Shown here piece by piece: positions 34,185-42,510 of a stretch of DNA of 64,000 bases. The notes beneath the pieces are model-generated. The model searched no databases, was not told the DNA's origin, and saw nothing but the letters and a program-made list of their open reading frames with translations. A program made the translations under genes and the position numbers. The first letter of the stretch is position 1, and every line of letters begins with the position of its first letter. The DNA comes from Methanocorpusculaceae archaeon UBA425 (lineage in GTDB: Archaea > Halobacteriota > Methanomicrobia > Methanomicrobiales > Methanocorpusculaceae), in the NCBI GenBank assembly GCA_002506085.1, contig DAWV01000008.1, forward strand, positions 143,628-207,627, read 5' to 3'.

Positions 34185-37129
34185 TATTGTGCCTCCCGTG
34201 CTTTGACTGCGGCTATAAGACTTCGGAGCCGGATTTTGACGGCACCAAGATTGGTGATTTCATCTATTTTTATCTGCGTATAGAGTTTGCCCCCGTTTTC
34301 GAGGATGTCACGGGTTTCGTCCGTCGTGATTGCGTCCGTCCCGCACCCGAACGAGACGAGATGGATGAACTCCATGTCTGCCTGAGTGCAGACATATCTC
34401 GCAGCCGAGTAGACTCGTGAGTGATACGTCCACTGATTGAGAACCTTTCTTGGCTCTTTGTTCATGAGATAGGCGACAGAGTCTTCGGTGATGAGCACGA
34501 ATCCGTAGGAAACGGCGAGTTCGTCGATACCATGCCCGATCTCCGGGTCGATATGATAAGGACGACCTGCCATCACGAGTATTTTGTGTCCGTTCTCTCT
34601 TGCAAATCTGATATATTCCCCGCCCTTTGCCCGGATTTCGGATTTGTACTGCTCATAGGCATCGTAGGCGGCTTTTACCGCCTGTTTCGTCTCTCTCTTC
34701 GGGATGCCGAACTCTTTCTCAAAGTAGATTTCTGCACGTTTTGCGAAGTCTTTGGGTCGGTGGAGACCAAAGTAGGGAATCAGGAATCTGACTTTGTCAA
34801 GTTCAGAGATGTTTGCCGCGAGAAGTTCAGGATAGTAGGCGACGACCGGGCAGTTGAAGTTGTTATCTCCGGCTCCTTCGTCGAAGTTGTAGGGCATGCA
34901 TGGATAGAAAATCACATCAATGCCGTCATTGATTAGGGAAATCACATGACCATGCATGAGTTTTGCCGGGTAGCAGACCGTATCCGAGGGTATGGTGTGT
35001 TGTCCGAGCCGGTAGACGGCACGGGACGATTCCGGAGATAATACTACCTCGAAGCCGAGTTTTGTAAAGAACGCGTGCCAGAAGGGGAGGTTCTCATACA
35101 TGTTGAGCCCGAATGGGATGCCGATTTTCCCGCGTGGTCCCGGAACTCCCTTGAGCGAGAGGAGATGTTCGTATTTCCATCTGGCAAGATTCGGGAGATC
35201 GGATCTCTGTTTGCCGAGCGGTCTGGTGCACCGGTTTCCAGAAACAAATCTGCGTCCGTTGTCGAAGGTATTTATGGTAAGACTGCAGTGGTTTGTGCAG
35301 AGTTTGCAGGTGATGGGTTTTGCCTTGTGAGTGAATCCGGCGAGCTGGTCCGGGTTGAGGAGGGTTGTGTCCTCATGAATCGTGTCTTTTGCATAGAGTG
35401 CCGCACCGTATGCTCCGGAAATCCCGGCAATGACGGGGCGTGTGACCTCGCGTTTGAGTTCCTGCTCGAAGCTCCGGAGAACCGCGTCGTTTTTGAATGT
35501 GCCCCCCTGAACGACAATGTGCCTGCCCAGATCATCGGCACTGGCTGCCCGGATGACTTTGTAGACAGCGTTTTTTACAATCGAGATGGAAATTCCGGCA
35601 GAAATATCGGCGACCGTAGCCCCGTCTCTTTGTGCCTGCTTCACGGATGAGTTCATGAAGACGGTGCATCGTGAGCCGAGGTTTACCGGATGTTTGACGA
35701 ATAACCCAAGTTTCGCGAACTCCTCGATTTCATAGCCGAGAGCCCGGGCGAATGTCTCGATGAACGAACCGCATCCTGACGAACATGCTTCGTTTAAGAA
35801 AATGCTGTCAACTGCCCCGTTCCGGATTTTGAAGCATTTCATGTCCTGGCCGCCGATGTCGATGATGAAATCCACGTCAGGGTTGAAGTGTTTGGCAGCC
35901 TGATAATGTGCTATCGTTTCAACGAGTCCGACATCGAGACAGAATGCGTTTTTGAGGAGGTCTTCCCCGTATCCGGTGACAGCACTTCCCCGGATTTTTA
36001 TTCTGTCACCAATTAGCCTGTAGATTTTATTCAGTTCGGAGAGGACGATTCCAACCGGGTTTCCCTGGTTTGAGCCATAGTAGGAGTAGAGAATCCCGCA
36101 GTCTTTGTCAATCAGGACGAGTTTGGTGGTTGTGCTTCCTGCATCGATTCCGAGCCAGGCGTCTCCCGCATATGCGGATATATCGGTTTTGGGCGGGGCA
36201 TTGGCATTATGCCGTTTGCAGAATTCATCGTATTCTTCAACTGAGTTGAAGAGCGGAGGCATGGTGTTCGAGCGGGTTGTGTCGTCGATACTTTCATTGA
36301 TTTTCTTCAGAACATCATCGAATGCGAAGATTTCATATCCGTTTGTGGATAAAGCAGCTCCGAGTGCGGCGAAGCAGTCTCCGTTTTCCGGGAAAACCGC
36401 ATGGTCTTTGTCGAGGGATAATGATTCAGCGAATCTCGTTCTGAGTCCTTTATAATAATAGAGCGGTCCGCCGAGGAAGACGACGGTATCTCCAAGACTT
36501 CTGCCCTGGGTAAGCCCTGAAATCGTCTGGTCGACGACTGCCTGAAAAATCGAGGCAGCCACATCCTCTTTCTGTCCGCCCTGATTGAGAATAGGCTGGA
36601 TATCGGTTTTCGCGAACACACCGCAGCGGGAGGCTATCGGATATATTTTTTCATAGTGCTGCGAAAGTTCGTCAAGTTCTTCGACGGTGACATTCAGGAG
36701 GGTTGCCATCTGGTCGATGAAGGCGCCTGTTCCCCCGGCACAGCTCCCATTCATTCTCTCTTCGAGGCTGCCCCTGAAGAATATAATTTTGGCATCCTCT
36801 CCGCCGAGCTCGATAACAGAGTCTGCCTGTGGAATATAGGTTCTGACGGCCTTTGCCGTGGCAAAGACTTCCTGGATAAAGGGCAGACCCGCGGATTTGG
36901 CGACTCCTAATCCGGCTGAGCCGGTAATCAGTAATCTGATCTGTTTTCCATTGAGGATATGTGATGCCCGGGTGAGAAGTTCCCCGGTTTTTTCCCGTAC
37001 CTTTGAGAAGTGACGTTCATATGCCCTGAAAAGAATCGTGCCGGAATCATCCAGTACAATTACTTTGACGGTTGTCGAGCCGATGTCGATGCCGATTTTT
37101 AATATTGGGTTATATTGGGGCTCCGTCAT
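34184..37129 (-). CDS. Large acyl-CoA dehydratase activase-type ATPase (two BadF domains plus DUF2229)
   Basis: A 981-residue fusion. Domain 1 (about 10-270) starts IGIDIGSTTVK and has GSCAGGTGAF; domain 2 (about 325-585) starts GIDAGSTTTK and has ACSSGCGSF. Both are ASKHA ATPases of the BadF/HgdC activase type, whose cysteines hold a shared 4Fe-4S cluster. A cysteine-rich DUF2229 part (CKLCTNHCSLT, then IPSDTVCYPAKL) fills the C-terminal third. It is translated just before the dehydratase-like partner. Such fused proteins are widespread in anaerobes without a settled function. A TATA-like ggtatattg is upstream. Confidence 0.85.
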   Translation of the reverse strand: MTEPQYNPILKIGIDIGSTTVKVIVLDDSGTILFRAYERHFSKVREKTGELLTRASHILNGKQIRLLITGSAGLGVAKSAGLPFIQEVFATAKAVRTYIPQADSVIELGGEDAKIIFFRGSLEERMNGSCAGGTGAFIDQMATLLNVTVEELDELSQHYEKIYPIASRCGVFAKTDIQPILNQGGQKEDVAASIFQAVVDQTISGLTQGRSLGDTVVFLGGPLYYYKGLRTRFAESLSLDKDHAVFPENGDCFAALGAALSTNGYEIFAFDDVLKKINESIDDTTRSNTMPPLFNSVEEYDEFCKRHNANAPPKTDISAYAGDAWLGIDAGSTTTKLVLIDKDCGILYSYYGSNQGNPVGIVLSELNKIYRLIGDRIKIRGSAVTGYGEDLLKNAFCLDVGLVETIAHYQAAKHFNPDVDFIIDIGGQDMKCFKIRNGAVDSIFLNEACSSGCGSFIETFARALGYEIEEFAKLGLFVKHPVNLGSRCTVFMNSSVKQAQRDGATVADISAGISISIVKNAVYKVIRAASADDLGRHIVVQGGTFKNDAVLRSFEQELKREVTRPVIAGISGAYGAALYAKDTIHEDTTLLNPDQLAGFTHKAKPITCKLCTNHCSLTINTFDNGRRFVSGNRCTRPLGKQRSDLPNLARWKYEHLLSLKGVPGPRGKIGIPFGLNMYENLPFWHAFFTKLGFEVVLSPESSRAVYRLGQHTIPSDTVCYPAKLMHGHVISLINDGIDVIFYPCMPYNFDEGAGDNNFNCPVVAYYPELLAANISELDKVRFLIPYFGLHRPKDFAKRAEIYFEKEFGIPKRETKQAVKAAYDAYEQYKSEIRAKGGEYIRFARENGHKILVMAGRPYHIDPEIGHGIDELAVSYGFVLITEDSVAYLMNKEPRKVLNQWTYHSRVYSAARYVCTQADMEFIHLVSFGCGTDAITTDETRDILENGGKLYTQIKIDEITNLGAVKIRLRSLIAAVKAREAQ

Positions 37130-37239
37130 TTATGTAAACAATATTAGTCCGGCTTTTCAATATACCTTGTGGGATGGGACCGCTTGTAACATGGATTAAT
37201 ACAGTTAAGGACCCTATATTAATTACTTCAGGTGAAAAT

Positions 37240-38673
37240 ATGGCAGAAGAAACAGGGGCACTCCCCTCCCGTACCGATTTTAGTGCATGGTACAACGAAG
37301 TCATCCGCCGTGCGGATATTATGGATGTCAGATATCCTGTTAAGGGACTTTATGTCTGGTATCCGTTCGGATTTGCACTCCGTAATCATACCTACACGTT
37401 TCTCCGTTCCCTTTTGAACAGAGATCATGAGGAAACACTCTTCCCTCTCCTCATTCCGGAAACCGAGTTCATGAAAGAGGCAGAGCACATCAAAGGATTC
37501 GAAGATGAAGTCTACTGGGTAACTCACGGGGGTCTCAGCGAGCTTGACGTCAAGCTTGCCCTTCGCCCGACCAGTGAGACGGCAATCTATCCGATGTATG
37601 CTCTATGGGTGCGCTCACATGCGGACCTCCCCTTAAAACTCTACCAGGTGGTAAACACCTTCCGGTATGAGACAAAACATACGAGACCGCTCATCCGCCT
37701 CCGGGAGATTACCTCTTTCATGGAGTCCCACACGGTGCACACGGACTGGGACGATGCGAACAGGCAGGTTGAGTATGAACTTGGTCTCGCTGCAGAATTC
37801 TATCGTGAACTCGGTGTTCCGATTATTATCTCACGTCGCCCTGACTGGGATAAATTTCCGGGCGCCGATTTTACGATGGCCATCGACACGGTCATGCCGG
37901 ATGGACGGACGCTCCAGATCGGAACAGTTCACCATCTCGGGGACCACTTCTCGAAGACCTATAACATCACCTATGAAGATATCAATGGTGAGCAGAAGCT
38001 TGCATCCCAGACATGTTTCGGCATTTCCGAGAGATGTATTGCCGCCGTCATCAGTGTTCACGGAGATGACAAAGGTCTGGTTCTTCCGGCGACGGTTGCC
38101 CCGACCCAGGTTGTCATCATCCCGATCATTGTTGGAAAACGCGGAGCAGAGATTACGGCAGCTGTCGAAACACTTGAAGCCGAACTCAAAGCTGCCGGTC
38201 TTCGTGTCAAGACGGATGCGCGAGATATGCGCCCCGGTGCAAAATACTACCACTGGGAACTTCATGGTGTTCCGCTCAGAGTCGAGCTTGGTCCGCGTGA
38301 TCTTGACAACCGCCAGATCGTCTGTGTAAACAGGCTCGGTGTCAAGACCACCATTCCAAGAGAGAATGCTGCAGAATCCGTGAAGAAATTACTCGGCGAA
38401 GCTCACGACCAGATTCTGGATAAGGCAGAAGATCATCTGATGAATCACCTGAAGATGGTTACCACCGTCGACGAATGTAATAAGATGCTTGAGGACAACA
38501 TCGTTGTTGTCCACTGGTGCGGCGACAAAGAATGCGCCGACAAACTTGAAGAGCTTACGAACTCCTCCCTTCTTGGGACGGGTGTCCGCAGCAAATATGT
38601 AGTGGATGATGAGGGACCGTGTATTGTCTGCGGTAAAGCAGGCAAAACCGCCCTTGTCGGCAGATCATACTAA
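37240..38673 (+). CDS. proS: Prolyl-tRNA synthetase
   Basis: A 477-residue class II synthetase of the archaeal type. Motif 2 ([19 protein letters not shown]) and motif 3 (near GPRDLDNRQ) flank an anticodon-binding domain, and a C-terminal zinc-like cysteine set (WCGDKEC, CIVCG) ends the protein. I chose ATG 37240 because AGGTGA precedes it; the frame opens 22 codons earlier at 37174 without support. It charges tRNA-Pro. Confidence 0.96.
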   Translation: MAEETGALPSRTDFSAWYNEVIRRADIMDVRYPVKGLYVWYPFGFALRNHTYTFLRSLLNRDHEETLFPLLIPETEFMKEAEHIKGFEDEVYWVTHGGLSELDVKLALRPTSETAIYPMYALWVRSHADLPLKLYQVVNTFRYETKHTRPLIRLREITSFMESHTVHTDWDDANRQVEYELGLAAEFYRELGVPIIISRRPDWDKFPGADFTMAIDTVMPDGRTLQIGTVHHLGDHFSKTYNITYEDINGEQKLASQTCFGISERCIAAVISVHGDDKGLVLPATVAPTQVVIIPIIVGKRGAEITAAVETLEAELKAAGLRVKTDARDMRPGAKYYHWELHGVPLRVELGPRDLDNRQIVCVNRLGVKTTIPRENAAESVKKLLGEAHDQILDKAEDHLMNHLKMVTTVDECNKMLEDNIVVVHWCGDKECADKLEELTNSSLLGTGVRSKYVVDDEGPCIVCGKAGKTALVGRSY

Positions 38674-38738
38674 ACAGAAAATACGGGGCAGGATTGCCCG
38701 CCCCTCATAAAATTTCTCATATAAAAACAGATTATATT

Positions 38739-39263
38739 ATGGAAAACAACAATCAATACCCAAGTCAGCGTGAAATTTTTACGCATGACAACTCCCAGGT
38801 CTTTAACCTGGAGGCAATGGAAAGATCTCTTGGATTCAAAGAGCGCCGATATATAGAAGAACTTCGTATTTTAACCAAAGCAACGGCGGTTGATTGCGTA
38901 ATTGATGACCGTTTCGAGAGAATTATCTATGTCATCCGTCCGGGCGACATGGGGCTTGCAATCGGCAAAGGCGGAGACAATATCAAAAAAATGTCCCGGG
39001 TTCTTGGCAAACGTATCGAGATGGTCGAGTATAATGAAAATCGCGAGATGTTCATTGCCAATATGTTCAAGCCGGCAGAGATTTCCCAGGTTTCTTTCGG
39101 GGGACAGGGCGAACCGATTATTGTAACCGTGCCTGAAAAAGGGGACTTCGGTCTTGCAATCGGCAAAGGCGGCTCGACGATTGAAAAAGCCCGCATACTT
39201 GTGCGGAGATTTTATGGGAAAGAGGTTGGAGATATTCTTACATCACCCGGAGAATCAGTATGA
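38739..39263 (+). CDS. NusA-like KH-domain protein
   Basis: A 174-residue protein with two KH-type RNA-binding motifs: GLAIGKGGDNIKKM around residue 72 and GLAIGKGGSTIEKA around 137. This matches the short archaeal NusA, thought to bind nascent RNA during transcription, with an extra N-terminal segment of about 30 residues. The ATG at 38739 is preferred over the longer frame from 38694. Its end overlaps hisE by four bases. Confidence 0.8.
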   Translation: MENNNQYPSQREIFTHDNSQVFNLEAMERSLGFKERRYIEELRILTKATAVDCVIDDRFERIIYVIRPGDMGLAIGKGGDNIKKMSRVLGKRIEMVEYNENREMFIANMFKPAEISQVSFGGQGEPIIVTVPEKGDFGLAIGKGGSTIEKARILVRRFYGKEVGDILTSPGESV

Positions 39264-39574
39264 CGGATGCAAAAGTGTTTGATGAACTCTGGCAGGTAAT
39301 CTGCGAGAGGGCGGAGTCAGCCGGCACAGAAAAATCCTATGTGCGGCACCTTCTTTTCCATGAGAAGGGTATCGATAAGTCGCTAGAGAAAGTCGGCGAG
39401 GAAGCGACAGAATTTATTCTCGCGGCGAAAAACGGTGTGCGGGAAAAAACCGTGGGTGAAGCCGCAGATTTGCTCTTCCACCTTATGGTTGCCCTTAAAG
39501 CCTCGGATGTAGATTTCTCTCTTGTGGAAGAGGAACTGGCAGTACGTCGTGCCGGTATGCACCTCCACGATTAA
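39260..39574 (+). CDS. hisE: Phosphoribosyl-ATP diphosphatase
   Basis: A 104-residue all-helical enzyme for the second step of histidine synthesis. The metal-binding pattern KVGEEATEF with GEAADLLFH is intact. It overlaps the KH protein gene by four bases, an unusual context for a histidine gene; hisF and hisI are about 24 kb away. Confidence 0.93.
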   Translation: MTDAKVFDELWQVICERAESAGTEKSYVRHLLFHEKGIDKSLEKVGEEATEFILAAKNGVREKTVGEAADLLFHLMVALKASDVDFSLVEEELAVRRAGMHLHD

Positions 39575-39629
39575 TTTTTATGCCATTCGAGACGTAATCC
39601 CTATTAACAAGCAACACCACATAATATAC

Positions 39630-40319
39630 ATGAAACTCTTAGTCAGCCCTAGCTCAATAGACGAGGCAAAATTCTGTCTTGATGCTGACATTATTGACGT
39701 CAAACGACCTGCCGAAGGATCGCTTGGGGCTAATTTTCCGTGGGTAATCCGCGATATTAAACGTATGGCTAATTCCACTCCCGTTTCTGCCGCAATCGGA
39801 GATTATCTTCCGACGCCCGGAAATGCATCACTTGCAGCATATGGAGCCGCATGTGCCGGAGCGGATTATGTCAAAATCGGCCTGATGTTCAATGATAAAA
39901 AAGCCGCAAAGGAACTTATTGAAGCTGTAGTCCGCGCAGTCAAAGAGCCGTTCCCGGAAAAGATGGTCGTCATTGCCGGGTACTCTGACTTTGAACGCCT
40001 CGGTTCAATAAGTCCGTTTGACATCTCGCCATTTGCAGCTGAATGCGGAGCCGATTTTTCTATGATTGATACCGGCAGAAAAGACGGTAAAAGTACGTTT
40101 GAATTTATGAACAAAGATGTTCTTCAGAAGTTCACCGATTTGAATCGCTCTCTTGGTATTGGAACCGCTCTTGCAGGCTCCCTGAAATTTGCGGACATCC
40201 CTGTTCTCAAAGAGATCGATCCGGAAATCATCGGGGTCCGCGGCATGGTATGCGGTGGAGACCGAACAACCATGGTTCAGGAAAAACTTGTGAAGAAAGC
40301 AATTCAGATGGTAAGGTAA
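39630..40319 (+). CDS. mfnB: (5-formylfuran-3-yl)methyl phosphate synthase
   Basis: A 229-residue TIM-barrel protein of the DUF556/MfnB family. It begins MKLLVSPSSIDEAKFCLDADIIDVKRP, split by the active-site lysine region, and continues with EGSLGANFPWVI, typical of the enzyme that condenses two glyceraldehyde-3-phosphates to the furan precursor of methanofuran. Its presence fits a methanogen. The ATG at 39630 starts the conserved region; the longer frame overlaps hisE. Confidence 0.92.
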   Translation: MKLLVSPSSIDEAKFCLDADIIDVKRPAEGSLGANFPWVIRDIKRMANSTPVSAAIGDYLPTPGNASLAAYGAACAGADYVKIGLMFNDKKAAKELIEAVVRAVKEPFPEKMVVIAGYSDFERLGSISPFDISPFAAECGADFSMIDTGRKDGKSTFEFMNKDVLQKFTDLNRSLGIGTALAGSLKFADIPVLKEIDPEIIGVRGMVCGGDRTTMVQEKLVKKAIQMVR

Positions 40320-40324
40320 TTACT

Positions 40325-41794
40325 ATGTATGGAGAAAAACTCAACATCCCGACAGCGCTCACCTTTGATGATGTGCTGATTGAACCGGCAGAATCATGGA
40401 TAGAGCCAAATGATGTAGATGTACAATCCAGATTCTCCAAGAATATCCCGCTCGCAATTCCACTGGTCAGTGCCGCGATGGACACCGTTACCGAGGCAGA
40501 AATGGCAATATCCATGGCTCGTGCAGGCGGAATCGGTGTTCTGCACAGAAACTGTTCTGCTGAAACCGAAGCAGCTTTTGTTGTGCGGGTAAAATCCATT
40601 GATAATGTTGTCGAGCATGATGTCAGATATGTTACGCCTGATACCACCGTTGCATTTGTTGCTGATCTTATGGATCGTCACTCGATTGGCGGAGTGCCGG
40701 TCGTCGACCACAAAGGAAAACTTGTAGGTATCGTTTCACGGAGAGATGTCAGAGGTGTTGTTCATAAAATCGGCACCGAAACGGTTGACACTATCATGAC
40801 CCGTAAACCGATCGCCGTGAAAGACGATGTCACCGCAGATGATGCCATCAATCTTATGTACACGAGAAAGGTCGAGCGTTTACCGGTTGTCGATGACAAA
40901 GGAAAACTTGCGGGCATAATCACCATGCAGGATTTGCTGGAGAAACAGCAGTATCCGGCAGCAAACCGTGACAAGAACGGGAAACTCCGTGTCGCTGCCG
41001 CGGTCGGACCATTCGATATAAACCGTGCATTACTGCTTGCCGAGGCCGGGGTGGATGCAATTATTGTAGACTGCGCCCATGGTCATAACATGCATGTTGT
41101 CGAGGGAGTCCGGAATATCAAAGGAGCGGTGTCCTGTGATGTCATCGCCGGAAATATTGCGACCGGAAAAGCTGCAGGCGAACTTGTTGACTTCGTTGAC
41201 GGTATCAAAGTAGGCATCGGTCCGGGCTCAATCTGCACAACCCGTATTGTGGCAGGTGTCGGCGTTCCGCAGATTACTGCCATCGCCAATGTCTGTGATA
41301 TAGCAGATCCATGCGGAGTGCCGGTTATTGCAGACGGCGGAGTAAAATACAGCGGGGATGTGGCAAAGGCACTGGTTGCCGGAGCATCTTCTATTATGAT
41401 GGGAAGCATGTTTGCCGGAACCGACGAGGCGCCGGGTAAGACGATTGTTGTCAAAGGCAGAAGATACAAGCAGTACCGCGGTATGGGTTCTCTCGGGGTT
41501 ATGACCTCCGGAAATTCCAGCGACCGGTACTTCCAGAAGAAAGGCATCGGTGCAACAAAATATGTGCCCGAAGGCGTCGAAGGAGCAACACCCTATATTG
41601 GTTCCGTGACCGATGTCATTTACCAGACTATCGGCGGTCTCAAATCGGCAATGGGATACACAGGAAGCAAAAATATCGAAGCGATGCGGAAGAATACCAG
41701 ATTCGTCAGAATCACTCCGGCAGGACTCAAAGAGTCCCATCCGCATGACATCCTCATCACCGACGAAGCTCCGAACTACCGTTCCAATCTCTAA
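40325..41794 (+). CDS. guaB: IMP dehydrogenase
   Basis: A 489-residue enzyme that oxidises IMP to XMP, the first committed step to GTP. The catalytic cysteine lies in GPGSICTTR (about residue 304), and two CBS domains are inserted near residues 95-210. The N-terminal [12 protein letters not shown] is typical. It starts five bases after mfnB. A perfect terminator hairpin overlaps its stop. Confidence 0.97.
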   Translation: MYGEKLNIPTALTFDDVLIEPAESWIEPNDVDVQSRFSKNIPLAIPLVSAAMDTVTEAEMAISMARAGGIGVLHRNCSAETEAAFVVRVKSIDNVVEHDVRYVTPDTTVAFVADLMDRHSIGGVPVVDHKGKLVGIVSRRDVRGVVHKIGTETVDTIMTRKPIAVKDDVTADDAINLMYTRKVERLPVVDDKGKLAGIITMQDLLEKQQYPAANRDKNGKLRVAAAVGPFDINRALLLAEAGVDAIIVDCAHGHNMHVVEGVRNIKGAVSCDVIAGNIATGKAAGELVDFVDGIKVGIGPGSICTTRIVAGVGVPQITAIANVCDIADPCGVPVIADGGVKYSGDVAKALVAGASSIMMGSMFAGTDEAPGKTIVVKGRRYKQYRGMGSLGVMTSGNSSDRYFQKKGIGATKYVPEGVEGATPYIGSVTDVIYQTIGGLKSAMGYTGSKNIEAMRKNTRFVRITPAGLKESHPHDILITDEAPNYRSNL

Positions 41795-41814
41795 GATTGG
41801 CACAATCTTTTTTT
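41793..41814 (+). terminator. guaB terminator
   Basis: AAGATTG-GCA-CAATCTT forms a perfect 7-base stem that starts within the stop codon and runs into seven T. It looks like an intrinsic terminator for the KH-hisE-mfnB-guaB unit. Confidence 0.75.
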
Positions 41815-41846
41815 GCGATAAATAAATGCAAAATATAAAAAATATT

Positions 41847-42440
41847 TTATCCGTTCTTCTTCACGATATACAGTTCGTATATCATCATCAAAGCCAAAAG
41901 TGCGAGGGCTATTACGAGAAAGCCCTGTACAACATTATGGATAACCGGCATATATGACGAAGTATCGGCGACGGTGGGGGCAGCACCACTTGCTGACAAC
42001 TGCATTGCCTCGAATGTTCTCGCACTGTTGAGTCCGACTGCTTCGGACAATGCCCGTGGAATGGCAAGAATTAGTGAACAGCCGATTGCGACCACTCCTG
42101 CGATGGTTCCGTATTTTTCCACAACGCCTCTGACATCCGCGGTCTTTCGTGGTGCAAATACAACGACCTGGTCTTTGATTGCATAGATTTTCATCTCACG
42201 ACCCTTCTCGCTCCACCGTGTCCGGGATATTTCGACAAGCCCTGCATCCAGCATGTTTTCCAGATGATATTTCACGGTTGTCAGGGGGAGTCCGGTTGTC
42301 ACAGAAAGAGCTGTGGCACTTTGCGGGTTTCCTGTGAGTGCATTAAATAAATCCGCAGACGTAGGCGAAGACATTGCTTTTGCGACTTTTTGTGCCTCCG
42401 GGGAACCGTGTTCCAGCACAACAACGTTTTCGTTCTGCAT
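41847..42440 (-). CDS. Membrane-tethered helix-turn-helix regulator
   Basis: A 197-residue protein. Residues about 25-90 form an ArsR-like winged helix (SADLFNALTGN, TVKYHLENMLDAGLVEIS), and two hydrophobic segments follow (about 110-130 and 165-190), so the DNA-binding domain is probably held at the membrane. The extracytoplasmic loop between them (about 35 residues) may sense something. Family-wise it is an archaeal regulator of unknown target. It lies between guaB (convergent) and alaS. Confidence 0.82.
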   Translation of the reverse strand: MQNENVVVLEHGSPEAQKVAKAMSSPTSADLFNALTGNPQSATALSVTTGLPLTTVKYHLENMLDAGLVEISRTRWSEKGREMKIYAIKDQVVVFAPRKTADVRGVVEKYGTIAGVVAIGCSLILAIPRALSEAVGLNSARTFEAMQLSASGAAPTVADTSSYMPVIHNVVQGFLVIALALLALMMIYELYIVKKNG

Positions 42441-42510
42441 ACTGTGTAAATGTATGGGCGCGGTTGGTAATAACCCTCTCCAAAACTGCGAAAAAAATGG
42501 TAGTTATAAT

